Shown piece after piece: positions 10,990-22,479 of a stretch of DNA of 64,000 nt. The first letter of the stretch is position 1. Every line of letters starts with the position of its first letter. A program made the position numbers and the translations under genes. Below the pieces are notes generated by a model that saw only the letters and a program-made list of their open reading frames with translations, had not been told where the DNA came from and searched no databases. The DNA lies in assembly GCA_903813345.2 (NCBI GenBank), contig CAIIXF020000010.1, positions 622,001 to 686,000 on the forward strand, written 5' to 3'. The stretch is from Owenia fusiformis (lineage: Eukaryota; Annelida; Polychaeta; Sabellida; Oweniidae).

Positions 10990-13612
10990 ATTCTTTGTAA
11001 ATAATAAACACTTGTTAATTGCCATGTCCGTGACTTTGTTGATGATGAACACTTGTTAATCGTCATGTCCGTTACTTTGTTGATAATGAACACTTGTTAA
11101 TCGCCATGTCCGTTACTTTGTTAATAATGAACACTTGTTAATCGTCATGTCCGTTACTTTGTTATAATGAACACTTGTTAATCGCCATGTCCGTTACTTT
11201 GTTAATAATGAACACTTGTTAATCGTCATGTCCGTTACTTTGTTATAATGAACACTTGTTAATCGCCATGTCCGTTACTTTGTTGATAATGAACACTTGT
11301 TAATCGCCATGTCCGTTGCTTGTTGACAATGAACACTTGTTAATCGCCATGTCCGTTACTTTGTTATAATGAACACTTGTTAATCGCCATGTCCGTTACT
11401 TTGTTAATAATGAACACTTGTTAATCGCCATGTCCATTACTTTGTTAATAATGAACACTTGTTAATCGCCATGTCCGTTACTTTGTTGATAATGAACACT
11501 TGTTAATCGCCATGTCCGTTACTTTGTTATAATGAACACTTGTTAATCGCCATGTCCGTTACTTTATTAATAATGAACACTTGTTAATCGTCATGTCCGT
11601 TACTTTGTTATAATGAACACTTGTTAATCGCCATGTCCGTTACTTTGTTGATAATGAACACTTGTTAATCGCCATGTCCGTACCTTGTTGACAATGAACA
11701 CTTGTTAATCGCCATGTCCGTTACTTTGTTATAATGAACACTTGTTAATCGCCATGTCCGTTACTTTGTTAATAATGAACACTTGTTAATCGCCATGTCC
11801 GTTACTTTGTTAATAATGAACACTTGTTAATCGCCATGTCCGATACTTTGTTGACAATGAACACTTGTTAATCGCCATGTCCGTTACTTTGTTAATAATG
11901 AACACTTGTTAATCGCCATGTCCGTTACTTTGTTAATAATGAACACTTGTTAATCGCCATGTCCGTTACTTTGTTAATAATGAACACTTGTTAATCGCCA
12001 TGTCCGTTACTTTGTTAATAATGAACACTTGTTAATCGCCATGTCCGTTACTTTGTTAATAATGAACACTTGTTAATCGCCATGTCCGTTACTTTGTTGA
12101 CAATGAACACTTGTTAATCGCCATGTCCGTCACTTTGTTAATAATGAACACTTGTTAATCGTCATGTCCGTTACTTTGTTATAATAAACACTTGTTAATC
12201 GCCATGTCCGTTACTTTGTTGATAATGAACACTTGTTAATCGCCATGTCCGTTACTTTGTTATAATGAACACTTGTTAATCGCCATGTCCGTTACTTTGT
12301 TGACAATGAACACTTGTTAATCGCCATGTCCGTACCTTGTTGACAATGAACACTTGTTAATCGCCATGTCCGTTACTTTGTTATAATGAACACTTGTTAA
12401 TCGCCATGTCCGTTACTTTGTTAATAATGAACACTTGTTAATCGCCATGTCCGTTACTTTGTTAATAATGAACACTTGTTAATCGCCATGTCCGTTACTT
12501 TGTTGACAATGAACACTTGTTAATCGCCATGTCCGTTACTTTGTTGACAATGAACACTTGTTAATCGCCATGTCCGTCACTTTGTTAATAATGAACACTT
12601 GTTAATCGCCATGTCCGTTACTTTGTTAATAATGAACACTTGTTAATCGCCATGTCCGTTACTTTGTTGACAATGAACACTTGTTAATCGCCATGTCCGT
12701 CACTTTGTTAATAATGAACACTTGTTAATCGCCATGTCCGTTACTTTGTTAATAATGAACACTTGTTAATCGCCATGTCCGTTACTTTGTTAATAATGAA
12801 CACTTGTTAATCGCCATGTCCGCTACTTTGTTGACAATGAACACTTGTTAATCGCCATGTCCGTCACTTTGTTAATAATGAACACTTGTTAATCGTCATG
12901 TCCGTTACTTTGTTATAATAAACACTTGTTAATCGCCATGTCCGTTACTTTGTTGATAATGAACACTTGTTAATCGCCATGTCCGTTACTTTGTTATAAT
13001 GAACACTTGTTAATCGCCATGTCCGTTACTTTGTTGACAATGAACACTTGTTAATCGCCATGTCCGTACCTTGTTGACAATGAACACTTGTTAATCGCCA
13101 TGTCCGTTACTTTGTTATAATGAACACTTGTTAATCGCCATGTCCGTTACTTTGTTAATAATGAACACTTGTTAATCGCCATGTCCGTTACTTTGTTAAT
13201 AATGAACACTTGTTAATCGCCATGTCCGTTACTTTGTTGACAATGAACACTTGTTAATCGCCATGTCCGTTACTTTGTTGACAATGAACACTTGTTAATC
13301 GCCATGTCCGTCACTTTGTTAATAATGAACACTTGTTAATCGCCATGTCCGTTACTTTGTTAATAATGAACACTTGTTAATCGCCATGTCCGTTACTTTG
13401 TTGACAATGAACACTTGTTAATCGCCATGTCCGTCACTTTGTTAATAATGAACACTTGTTAATCGCCATGTCCGTTACTTTGTTAATAATGAACACTTGT
13501 TAATCGCCATGTCCGTTACTTTGTTGACAATGAACACTTGTTAATCGCCATGTCCGTCACTTTGTTAATAATGAACACTTGTTAATCGCCATGTCCGTTA
13601 CTCTGTTAATAA
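10990..13612 (+). repeat. Satellite array, 39-41-bp monomer, ~64 copies
   Basis: The monomer core is CACTTGTTAATCGCCATGTC followed by CGTTACTTTGTTAATAATGA; the variable joint (GATAAT, AATAAT, ATAAT, GACAAT) gives lengths of 39-41 bp. A rare TACCTTGTTGACAATG variant and a TAATAAACAC variant recur exactly 734 bp apart (12181/12915 and 12331/13065), showing an 18-monomer higher-order duplication. It lies in intron 7 of the unknown gene. There are no unique spacers, so it is not CRISPR. Confidence 0.97.
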
Positions 13613-14177
13613 TGACTTCTGACTTCATGAACAGTATACCAGGCAAATCGTATCACGAAGCTTTAACGTTCACATGGAAGTAGTTCAATTTGGCATACTA
13701 TACTCAGGTGGATTTCCTAGCAACTTCGATATGGATTAGTATAATCTTTGGATTGTAAGTTAAGTTGCTTTGTTTGTTTCGGATGTCGAGTAACAAACAC
13801 TTTCAAGATTGATGAGTTCGGATCAATGTGCCTGACCAGAGCACGGCCCTTGTGATGATTACTTTTTCTTTTATTTGTCAAATGGGAAAATACCCTTAAT
13901 TGGTCTCCTCGGATTCTTTTTGAGCAATCTATGAAATTAAGAATTCAGAGCACGTGATAAATATAGAGAGCTGTCTTATATCTCATTTCCTCGTTACATA
14001 TAGCAATGGGATAGTTAATCCAAGCCCTTATACTTGTGTGGAGCAAAACAGGCACGAAATGACAAATGACCTTTTAATGATTGCTCATTTACCCTTTAAT
14101 TTGTTTTGGAGCTTTATTTTTAAAGTACTGAAATTTTCTACCTGGAAATGATTCTGCATGATAAGGCAAAGCATTGG
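13613..14177. other. Unique intronic sequence, nothing recognised
   Basis: Follows the satellite array; no repeat, RNA gene or coding-like frame. Confidence 0.4.
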
Positions 14178-14330
14178 CTTTCAACTCGAATTGAAAGCCC
14201 ATGGGCAAAGTAATGGGCAACAGTGATAAGCAATGAAAAAATCAGTACAAAAGATTCGTGCTGGGTTTTAGGATAAATAATAGCCTTTGGGCTAGCGGCC
14301 CTCGGCTATTATATAGCTCATACTTTATCC
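14178..14330. repeat. Two small hairpins
   Basis: GGCTTTCAACTCGAATTGAAAGCC at 14179-14202 is a palindrome of the same family as 755-782 (arms GGCTTTCAA/TTGAAAGCC). AATAGCC...GGCTATT at about 14288-14313 forms a second stem. Confidence 0.5.
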
Positions 14331-14491
14331 ATAACAGAAAAACACAGAAATAAATGGCATATTTTTGGCATAGCATTCTAGTATTTTTCGATGGTTTTGT
14401 TTCTTATTGATCTCCAAATGGAGTATACAGATATAGACGACAAGAATGTCGTACCATTCTTTTGAGGCCGAACATGATAGTAATCGATTAA

Positions 14492-15702
14492 GCTACGTTC
14501 ACACCAACGGCGCTTTGATGGCGCTTTAAAGCGGCTTGTAAAGCGGCACCAAAGCGTAACAAAGCTTAATTAAAGCGTCGGGGTCGTAATAGGTCGTAGA
14601 AAAGCTCGGAGTAAAGCGGGATATTCGGCAAGAGCGCCAAACATTTTTAAAGCTACGTTCACACCAATGGCGAATGCCACGCTTTAAATCGGCGAGCACA
14701 GCGCCGTCATTTTTGTTTACTTTTCCAAAAATATCACGATCTCCTAAGTAATGTTACGCTCTGATACGTTCTGATTTCCCGACTTGTTACGGTTCCTCAC
14801 GCTATGATCCCGCTTCGACCAGGCTTTGTTACGCTTAAAATCACGCTTTGATAAGCTTTGGTAAGCATTATTACGCTTTGATGCGATTATGACGCTTTAA
14901 TCAGGCTCTGCTACGATTACCAAGCTGTATTGTGCATTTTCGAGATCGCCTTTATCATGACGCTTTTGATCAAATGGCTGTATAAAGATGCAGTAGATCC
15001 ATAAAACCATTGCATCTTTGACTCGAGAAGACGATGGCAGAACAACAAAATCCAGAAGTTCCAGATGGACCAGATCATTACCTATCTGAAGAAGACATGA
15101 TGTTTGTTGCACGGCGTGAAAGAGCGTGAGAGAACGTGAGGAAGCTTGTCAAGCGTAACAAAGCTTAACAAAGCGTTTCAATCCTTGATTAAAGCGTCTC
15201 AATTCGTTAAAAGGCTTGAGAGTCTTTCATGAAAGCGTAACAAAGAGTGTCAGATATTGATGAAAGCGTCTGACCTCGTGTCAGATCTTCATGCCAGATC
15301 GTAGCAAAACTTGAGACATCTAAACGAAACGTGTCAAGTGGTAACAGGCCGTGAAGAGACTGGGGCCCCCGCTTTGAACCAAGCTCTGTTAAACTTTCCT
15401 ACGCTTTGGGTCAAGCTTTGCTGAGCTTTGTTACGGTTTAATAAGCCTTAATACGCTTTCGGTGCTTTATTCAATTCGTAACGGAGCGCCCAAAATTTTT
15501 AAACAGTTTAAAAAGTTTTGGCGCTCTTGCCGAACATCCCGCTTTACTCCGAGCTTTTCTACGACCTATTACAACCCCGACGCTTTAATCAAGCTTTGTT
15601 ACGCTTTGGTGCCGCTTTACAAGTCACTTTAAAGCGCCATGCTTTGGTGCCGCTTTGCTCGCCGATTTAAAGCGTGGCATTCGCCGTTGGTGTGAACGTA
15701 GC
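14492..15702. mobile_element. TTAA-flanked palindromic element with a nested second end
   Basis: Ends GCTACGTTCACACCAACGGC and its complement are perfect over at least 21 bp and bounded by TTAA (14488-14491, 15703-15706). The ~160-bp segment after the left end pairs with about 15490-15655. At 14651 a second left end starts and pairs over about 50 bp with the right terminus, so one copy appears inserted in, or recombined with, another. The arms are full of AAAGCG/CGCTTT words. No protein is encoded. Confidence 0.75.
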
Positions 15703-16073
15703 TTAATGGATACGTTTCAAAATCACACTGGTAATTACATAAGTAACATATAGAATATTTGAATGACCTAATTATTTGAATGAAAGCTGCATCTCTCATA
15801 CCTTTCAATTTTTTAAATCTTTAAAATGGTATGATTTATTGAAATGCCACTTGGGCAGTTTTTAATTTGGGGTTGGCAAACGGTTGATTCGGCATTGACG
15901 AAAGAAAATAATTATAAAAAACAAACGGTATCAAAATGTAGCAGCATTCAAGCATATTGAAAGAAATAACGACAAAAAACTTGCAACAACAGTTTTGGTA
16001 CCTAGACGACAATCCCAAACAACTTAAATAAAGCATGATGATAGCTGACAAGGGAATACTCAGAAATACTCAC

Positions 16074-16390
16074 TGCGTTACTTGATCCTGAGTAAACGAT
16101 GCATACTTTTCTCGAAGCTGATTTTCTGTACCCGATTTCTCTTTCGATTTGTCTCGAGTTGTAACCGTTACATGTACTTCCTCTCTTCCTGAAAAGACAC
16201 GTTGGGAAGCCATAATAATATTTGAACCGTGTTGTGAAAGGAAAGGGACGAGAGAGTCTATCTGCTCATTTTGTATTGTAAGTCTGGACTCACCCAGGCC
16301 TGGTCTTAAATACTTATTTAATTCACCATGATGGAACAAATTCACAAGAACTAAACTCAGTACCTCAGTAAGAAACGGGATGTTACATCT
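16074..16390 (-). CDS. Coding exon 7 of the unknown gene (largest exon)
   Basis: A 317-nt exon after a textbook acceptor (CCTTTTCTGTTTTTCACACTCCAG, bases 16391-16414) and before a GTGAGT donor. It is open in phase 0 for 105 codons and leaves CA. Peptide stretches include NIPFLTEVLSLVLVNLFHHG, then NKYLRPGLGESRLTIQNEQI, SLVPFLSQHGSNIIMASQRV and a charged REEVHVTVTTRDKSKEKSG. The first third looks like packed amphipathic helices; the end is basic and probably flexible. GC content is visibly higher than in the flanking intron. I do not recognise the family. Confidence 0.65.
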
Positions 16391-16424
16391 CTGGAGTGTG
16401 AAAAACAGAAAAGGAGTTGCATGG

Positions 16425-16545
16425 AGATTTACAAGTGTTCATAAGCCTATAACAAAGTAACGGGCATGGCGATTAACACGTGCTCATTATAACAAAGTAA
16501 CGGACATGGCTACTATGAAGACTAACAAGTGTTTAATAACAACGA
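16425..16545 (-). repeat. Isolated inverted satellite monomers
   Basis: Two to three diverged monomers of the 10990-13612 satellite lie here in the opposite orientation (ATAACAAAGTAACGGACATG then GCGATTAACA), just beyond the acceptor of exon 7 and 2.8 kb from the array. Confidence 0.85.
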
Positions 16546-16683
16546 TCGAAACATGTTTAAGAGCCCCTATTCTCAATAAAGGATTGCTTTTAGAAATGAA
16601 GATTTCAGCAAGAGTGTACAAATGGAGATATGAATACATGTAAATTCAAGTAACATGTCTTATCATGTCTTATATACACGTTA

Positions 16684-17070
16684 CCCCCCCCCCCCCCTCC
16701 TCCGTTCAATTTAGATTTTTTCGATTTTTTTTAACGTATGGAAACTAATTTTAAAAAGCCAATAATATCTTTAGTCGCCTTGTGATAATAATATAACTTA
16801 TTTTTATTACAGGTCGTGTAGACCATTGTTGCCTGATTTATAGCAAAAGCATTGACTTTTGCACGTTGGTGACGATGCGCCTTTTTAATAGATCTCATAT
16901 CTTAGAAGCGTATCCGTTAAACAAAATACTAGAAGACCTAACATATTTTGCCATGTACTGCGCCTATTCTTTGGCAATTCAAACTTTCTCTTGAAAAAAA
17001 TAGAACTTCCCATTTTGTTGAATTTTTTGCAGAAATCGCCTACTCCCCCTTCGTTCATTTTGTTCGATTG
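16684..17070 (+). repeat. R2 copy 2 followed by R1 copy 2
   Basis: A C-run and CCGTTCAATTTAGATTTTTT (R2, to about 16800) are followed directly by R1 (TTACAGGTCGTGTAGACCAT, 16811-17070). Their adjacency suggests one compound repeat; near 62.0 kb the R1 copy instead ends in a C-run. Confidence 0.65.
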
Positions 17071-17094
17071 AAAAATCTCTTGCCTTACTTCCTG

Positions 17095-17681
17095 CGAAAG
17101 CTATTTGGATTTTGATATATTAGCTTTCCCACGGAGCATTTGGACAGCTCAATGATCGTGACCTTTGAAATCGAATTAAGTCGATCCGCGGCTTACTTTT
17201 GGTCTCTAACTGTGTCTTACATCAGTATCATCAATCCGTGTAAGTATTGGAGCGCTGGAGTACTTCTTTTTCGATCAAGACTTGTAATTGTTAGTCGAGT
17301 GAATCGTTTTACTGCCAAATTCCAATATGGCGGTTTCTGCTCGGACATTTTCGTAAATCTCCGGAGGTTGTCCGAACCTAACTAATTCTCAAAATTCATT
17401 TCGTTCGTTGCGTATCTCGCACCTAGCAAACCGCCATATTGGAAATAGGTCTGTAAAACGTTAACTCGATGAACAATTTACAAGTCTTGATCGAAAAAGA
17501 AGTACTCCAGCGCTCCAATACTTACACGGATTGATGATACTGATGTAAGACACAGTTAGAGACCAAAAGTAAGCCGCGGATCGACTTAATTCAATTTCAA
17601 AGGTCACTATTGATCAGCTGTTCACTTCTCCGTTTGAGAGCCATAAGTTTCAAAATCTAACATGGCTCTCGAAGTGAGTAA
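17095..17681. mobile_element. hAT-like palindromic miniature element, copy 1 (587 bp)
   Basis: Flanked by the 8-bp direct repeat CTCTTGCC (17087-17094 and 17682-17689). Ends TTACTTCCTGCGAAAGC and, inverted, TTACTCACTTCGAGAGC are imperfect terminal repeats. Two ~180-bp arms (about 17155-17335 and 17430-17610) are near-exact inverted copies sharing CGATCCGCGGCTTACTTTTG and CTGGAGTACTTCTTTTTCGA. An 8-bp target duplication points to hAT. No protein is encoded. Copy 2 is at 50220-50815. Confidence 0.85.
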
Positions 17682-17689
17682 CTCTTGCC

Positions 17690-18640
17690 TACATGTACTG
17701 ATGAATGTTTTTGGTCCCATCTGTACTGCAAACAATGGCACAACGACCTTATGGTATAAAAATAGTAGCAATTAAATGTAAGGGTTGCCTCTTATATCCC
17801 TCCGCGGAGCACTTATTCAATTTAAGGCTTATTTCTGCTTCATTTTTGATTGTTTGATCGTCTGAAGACTAATTTCTTGAAGATGATAATAGGTGTACAC
17901 TCCCCTCCATAAGTGTGACATTAATGACACATTATAGCCAAACATGTACAGGCTTTTATACGTAATCCAAGAAGGAACTTCCGGTTTCCAAACTTATAGA
18001 GGGGATTGTACATCTCGGATACTTGAATGTTTCTGTTTACAAACGTTCGTTCGGATTTCCTAAAGTTAGTTATTACAATTGACCAGATTTACGTAGTTCA
18101 TGCAATTTGGTTTTAAATCCTCAGCTATATCATTATTACATCTGCCTATAATTGCCACAATTAATCTTACGATGCCAGGGAGACTAAGCCTTTCTCCGAT
18201 CTTTTACAAAGTTGATACGTGATTTGATTGCTAATGAAATATTTAGAAATATGATAGTATGAGTGATTACGCTTGATTCTTGCAGTGAACAAAGACCTTA
18301 TAAAGAACAGATAGACTTTTGAAACTGATTTTGCAATAATAATATATTGCCAATCAATCTATGCTTTTGTGTTATCTATTTGATATCAGCCAGTGATATT
18401 CTAATATATTCTGATATAACTGAGATCTTCATATAAGTGCCTGATTACAACTGTTCTCCTTGTTTCGTCTCGATCGGAACTACCGTTCGTCATTGCAAGG
18501 AATGGAAGACTTGTCCAGGGGAATTGCAAATGTTGCATAGATGGAAATATTAAAATTCATAAAGCTTCACAGGGTCATTTATCAAAATCTGATAAAGAGT
18601 TTACATGCTGTATTTGTTCTGAGCGAGCCGAGTAGCGTAT
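17690..18640. other. Unique intronic sequence, nothing recognised
   Basis: Between the hAT-like element and the large palindrome; frames are short and AT-driven. Confidence 0.4.
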
Positions 18641-19078
18641 TATACTATGTTTGGCTTACCCGCCCAAAGTATGCACGCGTTGTTTACGGGTGTGTATATG
18701 GTTGGCCTATTAGTATAAAGAATACATGCGTTGTTTACGGGTGTGTAGGCGTTAATTACGCCCGTGTAGACGTGAAATTACGCCCGTGCAGACGTAATTT
18801 ACGCCCGTGTAGGCGTTAATTACGCCTGTGTAGGCGTTAATTACGCCCGTCAAAGCGTTAATTACGCCCGTTAAGAAGTGAATTCTATACGCGTTAAAAC
18901 AGATACAGGCGTAAACTAACGGCGTTAAAATGTTCAATAGCGGGCGTCAGGACAGTATCTAACACCCGTTGAAAAACATCTATACGCCCGTCGAGTTCAT
19001 TTTAGCGCCGTGAATTATGAACCAATCAGCATCTTGCTTACATGATGATACGATGCATTGTAGCTAAAAGTACAACTC

Positions 19079-19514
19079 CCAGCCGAAACCTACTGCTCCT
19101 GCTTCTGAAACACTATATATATATAACAAAGCTAAAAGAGACAAAACCAACAAGACAAAGTTTCACAATGTATTGCACTCTACAAAGGGAGACAAACAAA
19201 GCAACAGCATACAGTCTAAGTAACAAGCAAGCTTTTATAAGTAAATGGGAGCTTGTGGAAAAAATAATTTTGCATCCTCCTTAACTCCTCACTTAAAATT
19301 AACTTTGGACATTCCCCTTACCTGCCCTAGCCTCTGACATTATATTCTTCAATTCTTCAATGCTTTTTTTTACTTGCAAAGTTATATAAGTTTCAATTCA
19401 ATTAAATCAAAAGAATGATCACATTATCTAAAGACCATAAATGATGTAAAAACAATGTATTGTAACTAAATATGATGTATGTAACTTTAAAATGAAATAA
19501 AAAAAAGAAAAAAA
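19079..19514 (+). mobile_element. Poly(A)-tailed retroposed insertion
   Basis: Inserted in the left body of the palindrome and ending in AAATGAAATAAAAAAAAG plus more A. The flanking direct repeat AAAAGTACAACTCC (just before 19079 and at about 19511-19524) looks like a target-site duplication. It could be a 5'-truncated LINE or a processed transcript; no reverse transcriptase is recognisable. The last ~70 bp of it recur inverted at about 21668-21740. Confidence 0.6.
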
Positions 19515-21740
19515 AGTACAACTCCAAGATCCTTGTGCAAGTTAATAACATACTCATGATTGTGCCAGGAACAACTGTTGCAATTGGAGGCATGTGAAAT
19601 ATTATTTCTTTTCTGGGTATCTTGGTGCACTATTTGTGCAAATGTGAAAGATGTACATCTTATATTAAATGAGTTATGTATTCCTGGAAATAACATGTGA
19701 CATATAAAGACGACTGCATAAAGATTCCAAAAAGTACACATCTCCCTAACACCAAATTTGAACATATGTTGGCTAGGTATACTATACTAGGTATATAGGC
19801 TCATTTGACATTTCCAGTACATTTTCAAAAAATGCCAGATCTGCAGGATATAGTCTAGAGTCAATTTGCAGTTGATCAGATACTATAATTCTAGTATCTG
19901 GACACATCCTTTAGAGGGATACACTAGCGATCTGACTGTATAATGAGACTGTAAGCTGCAATGCGTGTGAGCTTAATAAGTCCCTACCTAGCCTACCTCT
20001 GAAACCGACGCCTAGATTGGAGAATTATCCAAAATCATCGTATTTAGAAACCAAACATGTATACCTTCTCAAAATATTCTGCAATTTTGTCGTTTCTACA
20101 ATGGGTGTTGATAACTGCCAACACAATACACATCTCTTCAATTTGCCTTTTAATATGATTTACTAAAAAATGAATACTTCTTTGGTTAAATCTAGTTCAA
20201 TCTTGAACGAATATTTAAGGACCTCAATGCAACACACTAAAATGTAAGCAGGCTTCTGATTGTTGTTTACTAGCGCAAGTATCTCGGAGTTGCTCTTTTA
20301 GCAAGGATGCATTAAATCATCATGTAAGTAAGGTTCTGATTGGTTCATAATTTACGGCGCTAAAAATAAACTCCACGGGTGTGAAGATGTTTCTCAGCGC
20401 GTGTAAAATAACAGTCTTAACGCCCGTAATTAATAATTTTAACGCCGTAAGTTCACGCCTGTAAATGTATTCTGAACGCCCGTAGAATTTACTTCTTCAC
20501 GGGCGTAATTTACGCCTACACAGGCGTAATTTTTCGTCAGCACGGGCGTAATTTTACATCTACACGAGCGTAATTAACGCCTACACACCCGTAAACAACG
20601 CACGCATTCTTTATACTAATAGGCCAACCATATGTGTAGGCGTTAATTACGCTCGTGCAGATGTAAAATAACGCCCGTGCAGACGTAAAATTACGCCTGT
20701 GTAGGCTTATATTACGCCCATGAAGAAGTAAATTCTGCGGGCGTTCCAACAACATTTACGGGCGTAAACTTACGGCGTTAAAATGATTAATTACGGGCGT
20801 TAAGACGGTTATTTTACACGCGTTGAGAAACAGAGTTTATTTTTAGCGCCGTAAATTATGAACCAATCAGCACCTTACTTACATAATGATTCAATGCATC
20901 CTTGCTAAAAGAGCAACTCCAAAATCCTTGCGCAAGTAAATAACAATCAGAAGCCCGCTTACATTTTAGTGTGTTGCATTGAAAATATTCGTTCAAGATT
21001 GTTAGACTTAACAAAAAACGTATTCAATTTTTAGAGTAAATTAAAAGGCAAATTGAAGATACATCATGTACTGTGTCGGCAGTTATCAACACCCATTGTA
21101 GAAACGACAAAATTGCAGTATATTTTGAGAAGGTATACATGTTTGGTTTCTAAATACGATGATTTTTGGATAATTCTCAAATCTAGTCGTCGGCTTCAGA
21201 GGTAAGGACTTAAGCTCACACGCATTGCAGCTTACAAAGCACTATAAAGTCAGATCGCTAATGTATCCCTCTAAAGGATGTGTTCAGATACTAGAATTAT
21301 AGTATCTGATCAACTGCATATTGACTCTAGACTATAGCTATATCCTATAGATCTGTCATTTTTTGAAAATGTACTGAAAATGTCAGATGAGCCTATATAC
21401 CTAAGTATACCTAGCCAACATATGTTTAAATTTGGTATTAGGGAGATGTTACTTTTTGAATCTTTATGCAGTCCTCTTTAGAGTCACATATTACTTTTAG
21501 GAATGCATAACTCATTTAATATAAGATGTACATCTTTCACATTTGCACAAATAGTGCACCAAGATACCCAGAAAAGAAATAATATTTCACATGCCTCCAA
21601 TTGCAACAGTTGTTCCTGGCACAATCATGAGTATGTTATTAACTTGCACAAGGATCTTGGAGTTGTACTTTTTTTTCTTTTTTTTATTTCATTTTAAAGT
21701 TACATACATCATATTTAGTTACAATACATTGTTTTTACAT

Positions 21741-21772
21741 GACGTAAATGAAGATTATTTCTACTCGCATCT
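21741..21772 (+). repeat. Fragment of the dispersed element seen at 37221-37610
   Basis: GACGTAAATGAAGATTATTT and CTACTCGCATCT match the right end of the 37.2-37.6 kb element with two differences. It sits at the join between duplicated body segments of the palindrome. Confidence 0.6.
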
Positions 21773-22479
21773 ATAGGATTGCAATAGTTGTTCCTGGTTG
21801 TTCGTGAGTATGTTATTAACTTGTACAAGGTTCTTGGAGTTGCACTTTTAGCTAGAATGCATTGTATCATAATGTAAGCAAGATGCTGATTGGTTCATAA
21901 TTCACGGCGCTAAAATAAACTCGACGGGCGAATAGATGTTTTTCAACGCGTGTTAAATAATGTCTTAACACCCACTATTGAACATTTTAACGCCGTTAAT
22001 TTACGCCTGTATTTGTTTTAACGCGTATAGAATTCACTTCTTAACGCCTACACGGGCGTAATTAACGCCTACACGGGTGTAAATTACGTCTGCACGGGCG
22101 TAATTTCACGTCTGCACGGGCGTAATTAACGCCTACACACCCGTAAACAACGCGTGCATACATAGGGTAGGTTGGCAAACCAAATTAATCTACCTTGTGT
22201 TCACAGCATAATGTGGCATCTCCAACTCTAAAGTTTCAGATATACACCGCAACATCAAGGACGGGCCAAAATTATGTATCATCAAATACTGTTTTGGGGG
22301 AACTTTGTTTGTGACCAAGGTCTTCTCCGGTCTACGAATGTCTCATAAATGTTAAAACCACTTTTTATCAAAAATATATTTTAGCTATTGCAAATATGAC
22401 ATTTGTATTATGACTGAATTTTGATATTTGTGAAGTGTTTATTGATGTATTTTGATCTCCTTAAACAACACTGTATATA

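Larger units (their letters stand above)
18670..22160. mobile_element. 3.5-kb palindromic locus: two head-to-head elements with ~400-bp inverted ends
   Basis: Outer ends share TATGCACGCGTTGTTTACGG at 18670 and, inverted, at 22141-22160. About 400 bp of left end (18670-19078) matches the right end (21818-22160) and also two inner inverted copies (about 20340-20600 and 20634-20890) centred near 20615. The bodies (about 19515-20225 and 20990-21670) are inverted copies of each other. Each end holds about six ~23-bp subrepeats (GGCGTTAATTACGCCCGTGT type). The family is not identified, no target duplication is clear and no transposase is visible. Confidence 0.75.

Noticed and set aside
10990-13612. 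Possible CRISPR array
   Set aside because: Units are near-identical head-to-tail monomers without unique spacers, in an intron-rich animal locus.
16149-16331. 60-codon plus-strand frame
   Set aside because: Shadow of exon 7 on the opposite strand.
18541-18937. Frames with TGVINAYTGVINAY-type repeats
   Set aside because: They translate the 23-bp subterminal repeats of a palindromic element.
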